From: an uncultured Ilumatobacter sp.
GTDB taxonomy: Bacteria; Actinomycetota; Acidimicrobiia; Acidimicrobiales; Ilumatobacteraceae
Assembly (NCBI GenBank): GCA_937891565.1
Contig: CALAHA010000307.1
Location: forward strand, 1-5,561
DNA: 5,561 nucleotides
Direction of reading: 5' to 3'
Shown: positions 1 to 4,059 of the stretch, piece after piece
Layout: each line of letters starts with the position of its first letter
Numbering within the stretch: the stretch's first letter is position 1
Made by a program: the position numbers and the translations under genes
The notes under the pieces: model-generated
What the model was told of the DNA's origin: nothing
Seen by the model: only the letters and a program-made list of their open reading frames with translations
The model's database searches: none

Positions 1-1447
1 CGCTGGAATCATGGCCGCTGGCCTGATTTTCGCGGCATGCGGCAGCGACGACGCCACACCGGCTGCAACCGAGGCTCCGGCCGAGACCGAGGCGCCCGCA
101 ACCGAGGCTCCGGCAGACGAGGCTCCGGCAGACGAGGCTCCGGCAGACGAGGCTCCGGCCGAGACCGAGGCTCCGGCCGAAGCACTCGCACTCGAAGGCG
201 ACGTCGAAATCGCTGCTGGCACCACGCTGGCACTCGGCGACTGCCCCGACGACTGGAGCGCAACACAGGGTGTCGACGGCGACGAGATCCGCATCGGCCA
301 GACCCTGCCGCAGTCCGGCGCACTCGCTGCGTTCGGTGCTATCGGCGGAGGCATGCAGATGTACTTCGACTTCATCAACGACACCGATCCAATCGAGGGC
401 AAAGACCTCGTACTGATTGCCAAGGACGACGGCTACGAAGCCGGTCGCGCCGTGGCCAACGTTGAAGAAATGCTCGACTCTGATGACGTGTTTGCACTCG
501 CACACAACATCGGTACGCCGATCAACTTCGCGATCCGCCCCATCACTGATGAGGCGTGCGTCCCACAGCTGTTCAACTCCTCGGGCTTCCCGTTCTGGGG
601 CGACCCGGCGAACTTCCCATGGACCGTCGGCAACATCTTGAACTACGTCACCGAGACCGAAATCTGGTGCGCCGACGTCAAGGCCAACATCGGCGAAAAC
701 GCCACTGTTGCCGCCCTGATCATGAACAACGACTTCGGTAAGACCTACCAGCAGACGCTCAACGAATCCGACGCTTGCGCCGGCCTCAACATCGTCTCCG
801 AGCAGGTCCACGACCCGGCAGGCGCCGACGTCACCAACGAAATGACCACGCTGGCAGCTACAGATGCCGACGTGTTCCTCGCTGGTACGACCGCGAAGTT
901 CTGCTCGCAGGCAACAGCAGTGCTCGCTGCGTCCACCTGGCGCCCGACCACGTACATGTCGTACACCTGCAACAACCTTGCGTCGTACTTCGCTCCGGTT
1001 CAGGACGCTGTGGTCACTCTCGCAGCCGACAACGCCGGCCCGATCTTGGCGAACTCCAACAAAATCTGTGGTGACCCGGCCTACGCCGACGATCCGGCGA
1101 TCATCGAGATCGAGCGCGTCCTCTCCGAGTACGGCAACGTCACATGTGCCGATGGTTCGTACTCGACGGGCTACTTGTACGGCGAGTTCCTCGTCGGTGT
1201 GCTCCGCTCGGCATCCGAGATGGAAGGCGGCCTCAACCGCGTCAACCTGATGGCAGCCATGTGGAACGCCGACACCTCCAGCGATCTCCTCCTCGGTGGC
1301 ACGTTGAAGCTCGACGGAGTCAACGATGCCTACTGGACCGAGTCGGCCCAGTTGCAGCAGGTCTCCATCGTCGATGGCGAACTCGCATTCGTGGCGACCG
1401 GTGACCTGGTCGACTTCGAAGGCCAGGGCGGCGCCTTCGGGAGCTGA
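1..1447 (+). CDS. LivK-like ABC transporter substrate-binding lipoprotein (5' partial)
   Basis: Probable solute-binding subunit of an ABC importer of the branched-chain amino acid/amide (Peripla_BP_6, type I binding fold) family, anchored to the outer face of the membrane. Residue numbers count from the ATG at 11. A lipobox (IFAAC, Cys10) is followed by an Ala/Pro/Glu/Thr linker to about residue 60. The binding domain then opens with EIRIGQTLPQSGALAAFGA (about residues 91-109), the usual first strand and ligand loop of LivK proteins, and runs to Ser478. The ATG at 11 would leave a signal peptide of only nine residues without Lys or Arg. The frame is open back to base 2 (Ala-Gly-Ile), so the real start is probably upstream of the window. 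The mature part has eight cysteines besides the lipid-modified one. No permease or ATPase gene is visible and a strong terminator follows, so any partners lie upstream or elsewhere. The ligand cannot be told from sequence; the fold is confident, the substrate is not. Confidence 0.88.
   Translation, partial: AGIMAAGLIFAACGSDDATPAATEAPAETEAPATEAPADEAPADEAPADEAPAETEAPAEALALEGDVEIAAGTTLALGDCPDDWSATQGVDGDEIRIGQTLPQSGALAAFGAIGGGMQMYFDFINDTDPIEGKDLVLIAKDDGYEAGRAVANVEEMLDSDDVFALAHNIGTPINFAIRPITDEACVPQLFNSSGFPFWGDPANFPWTVGNILNYVTETEIWCADVKANIGENATVAALIMNNDFGKTYQQTLNESDACAGLNIVSEQVHDPAGADVTNEMTTLAATDADVFLAGTTAKFCSQATAVLAASTWRPTTYMSYTCNNLASYFAPVQDAVVTLAADNAGPILANSNKICGDPAYADDPAIIEIERVLSEYGNVTCADGSYSTGYLYGEFLVGVLRSASEMEGGLNRVNLMAAMWNADTSSDLLLGGTLKLDGVNDAYWTESAQLQQVSIVDGELAFVATGDLVDFEGQGGAFGS
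71..178 (+). repeat. In-frame tandem repeat encoding the Glu-Ala-Pro-Ala-Asp linker
   Basis: Three perfect 15-base copies of GAGGCTCCGGCAGAC lie at 104-118, 119-133 and 134-148, each coding for Glu-Ala-Pro-Ala-Asp. They are flanked by degenerate units (Glu-Ala-Pro-Ala, sometimes followed by Glu-Thr) from 71 to 178. The unit is a multiple of three, so copy-number change keeps the frame. The encoded stretch is acidic, proline-rich and probably unfolded; it would act as a spacer between the lipid anchor and the binding domain. Confidence 0.85.
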
Positions 1448-1454
1448 CCCATCC

Positions 1455-1469
1455 GCCCGTCTGACGGGC
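1455..1469 (+). other. Small perfect hairpin just after the binding-protein stop codon
   Basis: GCCCGT (1455-1460) and ACGGGC (1464-1469) pair perfectly around a three-base CTG loop, eight bases after the stop codon. No T-run follows, so it is not a classical terminator by itself. It could protect the mRNA 3' end or be fortuitous in GC-rich DNA. Confidence 0.4.
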
Positions 1470-1470
1470 T

Positions 1471-1486
1471 GAATACCTGAATACCT
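1471..1486. repeat. 8-base direct tandem duplication (GAATACCT x2)
   Basis: GAATACCT occurs twice back to back at 1471-1478 and 1479-1486, immediately before the terminator stem. It is AT-richer than its surroundings and looks like a small slippage duplication in noncoding DNA. No function is apparent. Confidence 0.6.
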
Positions 1487-1544
1487 GAAAACGGCAACGG
1501 CCGCCGGTTCCCTCTGCGGGATCCGGCGGCCGTTGGTCGTTTTC
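1487..1544. terminator. Long bidirectional intrinsic terminator between convergent genes
   Basis: A perfect 12-base stem, AACGGCCGCCGG (1496-1507) with CCGGCGGCCGTT (1523-1534), is extended inside by TCCC/GGGA (1509-1512 with 1518-1521) around a five-base loop. Outside, after a small internal mismatch, GAAAACG (1487-1493) pairs with CGTTTTC (1538-1544). The right arm ends in TTTT on the + strand and the left arm gives TTTT on the - strand, so the hairpin can stop transcripts from both sides. It sits 39 bases after the binding-protein gene and 44 bases beyond the stop of the convergent small lipoprotein gene, where a shared terminator would be expected. Confidence 0.88.
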
Positions 1545-1588
1545 AACTCTGCTCGCAAACCGGCGTCGCTAGCTAACCGGCGAGATGA

Positions 1589-1852
1589 TCAGCCGCCGAG
1601 CAAGTCGGTGCAGGCAATCAATTCTTCGGCTAGGGCTTGGGCCGTTGCATTCTCCGAGCCTTCCGACAGCGCTTCAATGTCATCGTCGGAGTAGCCCGCG
1701 AGCGCCTTGTCGATGCAGTCGCCGTCGGCGGTGTTGCCCAGTTCTTCCATGTCGGAGATGAACTGATCACGGGTGCCGTCGCGGTCAACACCGCCGCAGG
1801 CTGCGAGGCCGAGTGCGCTAACAGCGAGAAAAGCGGTGAATGTCTTGTTCAT
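1589..1852 (-). CDS. Small secreted lipoprotein of unknown function (87 aa)
   Basis: I do not recognise the family. Residues 1-19 form a typical lipoprotein signal: Lys at position 3, a hydrophobic stretch, then the lipobox LAAC with Cys19 as the lipid site. The mature part is about 68 residues, acidic (runs such as SDDDIEAL), probably mostly helical, with two more cysteines (Cys46 and Cys81) that could form a disulfide outside the membrane. The ATG at 1852 is supported by an AGGA nine bases upstream and by the well-formed signal peptide. It is the last gene before the bidirectional terminator and lies 108 bases downstream of another small lipoprotein on the same strand; that gap is long enough for its own promoter, though I see none that is clear. 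That it is a real gene is well supported; its function is unknown. Confidence 0.8.
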   Translation of the reverse strand: MNKTFTAFLAVSALGLAACGGVDRDGTRDQFISDMEELGNTADGDCIDKALAGYSDDDIEALSEGSENATAQALAEELIACTDLLGG

Positions 1853-1861
1853 GAAGGTGAG

Positions 1862-1865
1862 TCCT
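1862..1865 (-). promoter_or_regulatory. Shine-Dalgarno AGGA for the 87-aa lipoprotein
   Basis: Read on the - strand, AGGA lies nine bases before the ATG whose first base is 1852. It supports this start for the small lipoprotein. Confidence 0.5.
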
Positions 1866-1946
1866 GTCAGTGGTTGAGGATCGAGGTGTTCCCGATCATC
1901 GTGGCAGCGTGCCGCGAACTCTACGTGGTATCCGGTTTGTCGGCAC

Positions 1947-1970
1947 CCGCCCCGTGCTGGTTACGGGCGG
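1947..1970 (-). other. Hairpin over the stop codon of the DUF4333-like gene; weak terminator or attenuator candidate
   Basis: On the + strand CCGCCCCGT (1947-1955) pairs with ACGGGCGG (1963-1970), eight pairs with one bulged C, around a seven-base loop. The structure includes part of the TAA stop codon (1961-1963, read on the - strand). No T-run follows in the direction of transcription, so termination would be poor. It may reduce expression of the downstream 87-aa lipoprotein gene or be chance pairing in GC-rich sequence. Confidence 0.3.
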
Positions 1971-2263
1971 CGTGAAATGTTGACCGTGAACTTGCCAGGT
2001 TCGTCGATCACGTTGTCGAACTCGTAGAGGCCACCGTCCTCGCTGATCGCCGTGCATGCGAAGTTTGTGCCAACGGCCTGATCGAGAGGTGCCTCACAGT
2101 TCACCGACTCGAAGACGACATCCAGTTCGGCGGCGACCTTGCCCGCGATGAACGCCTCAGCATCGGACTTGAAGTCGGCCGTTGAGGTAAAACAACCTGC
2201 CAACATGATGCTGGCGACGAACAGGCCCAGCAGGGCGGAGGCACGGCGGGGAGACGGCTGCAT
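1961..2263 (-). CDS. Small lipoprotein with DUF4333-like domain (100 aa)
   Basis: Residues 1-24 make a lipoprotein signal: Arg6-Arg7, a hydrophobic core and the lipobox LAGC with Cys24 as the lipid site. The mature part (about 76 residues) resembles actinobacterial DUF4333 domains. A helix with AEAFIAGKVAAEL precedes SVNCEAPLDQAVGTNFACTA, where Cys56 and Cys70 sit in the Ser-Val-x-Cys ... Gly-x-x-Phe-x-Cys pattern typical of that family, and beta-strand-like sequence follows to the end. The two cysteines probably pair. DUF4333 proteins have no assigned biochemical function. The ATG at 2263 has no strong ribosome-binding site, but the signal peptide fits it well. The gene begins 27 bases after the RarD-type transporter ends, so co-transcription is likely. 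The family assignment is from memory of the motif, not from a search. Confidence 0.8.
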   Translation of the reverse strand: MQPSPRRASALLGLFVASIMLAGCFTSTADFKSDAEAFIAGKVAAELDVVFESVNCEAPLDQAVGTNFACTAISEDGGLYEFDNVIDEPGKFTVNISRRP

Positions 2264-2290
2264 CGCTTCGACGATACTGCTGCTGTTCGG

Positions 2291-3241
2291 TCAGGTGATG
2301 AGCCCCGCGCTGGTTGAGTCAGTCGCTGCTTCATCGCTGATCGGAGTTTGAGGCCGCGCAACCCGCTGGTACGACCGAATCCTGTCGGTCATGACGACCA
2401 CGAGTGCGAGCCAGACGACGGCGAATCCAATCAATCGATTGAGCGGCAGCGGCTCGTTGTACAGCGCCCAGCCGAGACCGAAGTTGATCATCGGCACGAT
2501 CAGGTTGAGTGGTCCGAGCAGGGTGAACGGAATCGACTTGGCTGCCGAGGCGAACAGCATCAGCGGGATCGCCGTGATAAGCCCGGTCCCCAGGAGCAAG
2601 ATCCAGTCGATTGACGAAGCGGTGTTGATTGCGCTGCTGCTGCGCCCTGAGAGGAGGGCGAGCGCCACTGCGGCGGGGAGCACGAGCACGAACGTCTCGC
2701 CGGTCAAACTGTCGATAGCTCCGAGCGGCATATTGCGCTTGCTCAGCGCGTACGAACTCCAGGTCGCTGCCAGAACCAGTGAAATCCAAGGCGGGTGCCC
2801 CGCTCCGACCGTCAAGATCACGACAGCTATGGCAACGCATCCGAAGGCGATCTTCTGTGCACGATTCGTTCGCTCGCCTAAGACGAGTACGCCGATGGCC
2901 ATCGTGCCCAGCGGGGCAATGAAGTAACCGAGCGCAGTTTCGATGACACGGTCGTTGACGACGGCCCAGACGTAGCTGCCCCAGTTGGCAGTGAGGAGGA
3001 GCGCAGCAATGATCAGCCTGGCAACGGTCGCCCGTGACCGAAAGGCGGCGATGATCGCTGGCCATGTGCCGCGTACGGTCGTTACGACGGCCATCACCAT
3101 GGCTGCGGTGAACATGCGCCAAGCAATCAGTTCGACAGCATCGAGTCCTGAAAGCTGTTTCCAGTAAATAGTCAGCAGGCCCCACAGCGCAAAGGCTGCG
3201 ACGCCGACCCGGACCCCGTTGCGTTCTGTCTGCTCACTCAC
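2291..3241 (-). CDS. rarD: RarD-family EamA/DMT transporter
   Basis: Integral membrane protein of the drug/metabolite transporter superfamily, RarD branch. RarD was named for chloramphenicol-sensitivity work, but its natural substrate is unknown. The 316 residues form two EamA halves with about ten hydrophobic segments (roughly 10-28, 36-56, 73-95, 101-121, 128-146, 151-166, 182-199, 212-232, 239-262, 268-286). Family landmarks are WGLLTIYWK (20-28), ANWGSYVWAVV (85-95), ETALGYFIAPL (101-111), the TGET segment of helix 7, and TAIPLMLFASAA (223-234). RarD proteins usually read Gly-Tyr-Phe-Ile-Asn-Pro-Leu at 105-111 and Leu-Pro near 23-24; here Ala109 and Thr24 replace Asn and Pro. A polar tail follows about residue 287. 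The start is GTG (first base 3241): no ATG, GTG or TTG is near upstream in frame, and the N-terminus matches the family. It probably leads a transcript into the DUF4333-like lipoprotein gene. Confidence 0.9.
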   Translation of the reverse strand: MSEQTERNGVRVGVAAFALWGLLTIYWKQLSGLDAVELIAWRMFTAAMVMAVVTTVRGTWPAIIAAFRSRATVARLIIAALLLTANWGSYVWAVVNDRVIETALGYFIAPLGTMAIGVLVLGERTNRAQKIAFGCVAIAVVILTVGAGHPPWISLVLAATWSSYALSKRNMPLGAIDSLTGETFVLVLPAAVALALLSGRSSSAINTASSIDWILLLGTGLITAIPLMLFASAAKSIPFTLLGPLNLIVPMINFGLGWALYNEPLPLNRLIGFAVVWLALVVVMTDRIRSYQRVARPQTPISDEAATDSTSAGLIT

Positions 3242-3245
3242 TGGC

Positions 3246-3256
3246 CGTACAGTACG
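3246..3256. promoter_or_regulatory. Near-palindrome CGTACAGTACG upstream of rarD
   Basis: CGTAC and GTACG are perfect inverted arms around a single A, five bases upstream of the rarD GTG and inside the 86-base divergent rarD-pgl region. The position would suit an operator overlapping the rarD leader. The site is short and I recognise no regulator for it. I could not find convincing -35/-10 pairs for either gene here. Confidence 0.25.
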
Positions 3257-3316
3257 CCTCGACGGGGCTGTCGACTCCCTTGGGTCCGGGACAACGAGTT
3301 CGCTGTGCTGACAACT

Positions 3317-3320
3317 AGGT
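3317..3320 (+). promoter_or_regulatory. Weak Shine-Dalgarno (AGGT) supporting the pgl GTG start
   Basis: AGGT lies seven bases before the GTG at 3328. An in-frame TAG at 3316-3318 closes the frame just upstream, so GTG 3328 is the first possible start. Confidence 0.45.
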
Positions 3321-3327
3321 TGAAACT

Positions 3328-4017
3328 GTGGCTCAACGCGTCAAGGTCGTGAAGTACGGGTCGGTTTCCGTTCGTGTCTCCGACGACCCGGCCGGAGACG
3401 TGGCGCGGTCGCTTGCAGTCCGCCTCCGTGGGGCAATCAGACGTCGGGGGAGTGCCTCGTTCGCAGTGAGCGGTGGCTCGACTGCGCCATCGATGCTCGC
3501 TGCGCTCGTGCATGAGGATCTCGATTGGGACTGCCTGACTGTCTGGCAGGTTGACGAACGCGTCGCCCCGGACGGCCACGAGCACCGCAACGCCAGCCAG
3601 CTGTGGTTTATGCCGACGGAGACAATGCTGATGCCGGTTGTCGGCGACGACCTCGGCATTGCGGCGATGCGTTACGCCGAGACACTGCCTGATCGGTTCG
3701 ACGCTGTGCACCTCGGGCTTGGCGATGATGGGCACACAGCCTCGTGGCCGCCGGTTCCTCATCCTGATGCAACGGTCGTCAGTAGTGCGAACAATGTTGC
3801 GATGGTTGGCGACTTCAAAGGTCGTGGGCGGATGACGCTGACCCCGGGGCCGGTGAACCATGCCCGCGGCCGCTTGATCCTCACGACCGGTAAGTCCAAG
3901 GCCGACATGGTGCGCCGCTGGCTTGAACGCGATCGGTCGATTCCGGTCAGCCATGTTCGTCGTTCAGCGACCACGCTGTTTGTCGACCCTGCAGCAGCTG
4001 CCAAGTTGCCGGGCTGA
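3328..4017 (+). CDS. pgl: 6-phosphogluconolactonase
   Basis: Hydrolyses 6-phospho-D-glucono-1,5-lactone to 6-phosphogluconate, the second step of the oxidative pentose phosphate pathway, in the cytoplasm. The 229 residues match the usual length of bacterial Pgl (about 230-250). Landmarks in order are the phosphate-binding loop SGGST (48-52), VDERVAP (75-81) followed by the Arg-Asn-Ala-Ser segment (87-90), LGLGDDGHTAS (129-139) with the putative catalytic His136, and RMTLTPGPVNHA (168-179). After DGHTAS the family usually continues Leu-Phe-Pro; here it is Trp140-Pro-Pro. The GTG start is the only one available after an in-frame TAG at 3316-3318; a second GTG at codon 8 is possible but would cut into the first strand. 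pgi follows 42 bases downstream on the same strand, so the two probably share a transcript. Glucosamine-6-phosphate deaminase has the same fold, but the DGHTAS motif and the partner gene favour Pgl. Confidence 0.94.
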   Translation: MAQRVKVVKYGSVSVRVSDDPAGDVARSLAVRLRGAIRRRGSASFAVSGGSTAPSMLAALVHEDLDWDCLTVWQVDERVAPDGHEHRNASQLWFMPTETMLMPVVGDDLGIAAMRYAETLPDRFDAVHLGLGDDGHTASWPPVPHPDATVVSSANNVAMVGDFKGRGRMTLTPGPVNHARGRLILTTGKSKADMVRRWLERDRSIPVSHVRRSATTLFVDPAAAAKLPG

Positions 4018-4026
4018 CAAGCCCGG
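4009..4026 (+). other. Hairpin over the pgl stop codon in the pgl-pgi gap
   Basis: CCGGGCT (4009-4015) pairs perfectly with AGCCCGG (4020-4026) around a four-base GACA loop that holds two bases of the TGA stop. No T-run follows, so it should not end transcription. It could adjust the ratio of Pgl to Pgi or mRNA stability between the two genes; chance in GC-rich sequence is also possible. Confidence 0.35.
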
Positions 4027-4059
4027 GCGTGGCGGCGCATTGGCCCCTACATTGGCGGG

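Noticed and set aside
104..148. CRISPR-like or other functional DNA repeat
   Set aside because: The units are contiguous with no spacers, in frame, and encode a typical lipoprotein linker.
9..323. Arg/Pro-rich repetitive frame on the - strand at the window start
   Set aside because: It is the reverse reading of the Glu-Ala-Pro-Ala-Asp tandem repeat, so its repeats are a by-product.
1558..1582. Direct repeat AACCGGCG (1558-1565 and 1575-1582) near the end of the 87-aa gene as an attachment site
   Set aside because: Only eight bases, GC-rich, and no integrase, tRNA or mobile gene nearby; likely chance.
1637..1975. Open frame of 112 codons on the + strand across the 87-aa lipoprotein and its upstream gap
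   Set aside because: The - strand frame has a lipoprotein signal and a plausible ribosome-binding site; this one has no supported start and spans a noncoding gap.
2391..2927. Open frame of 178 codons on the + strand opposite rarD
   Set aside because: The - strand frame encodes a complete membrane protein with family motifs; this frame lacks any.
3242..3327. Sigma-70 promoters for rarD and pgl in the divergent gap
   Set aside because: TTGTCA on the - strand and TTGGGT or TAGGTT on the + strand resemble parts of promoters, but none has a partner hexamer at 16-18 bases.
3238..3954. Long open frame (238 codons) on the - strand opposite pgl, ending at the rarD start
   Set aside because: It is antisense to a clear Pgl, its product is low-complexity (rich in Arg, His and Pro) without domain features, and long antisense frames are common in GC-rich genes.
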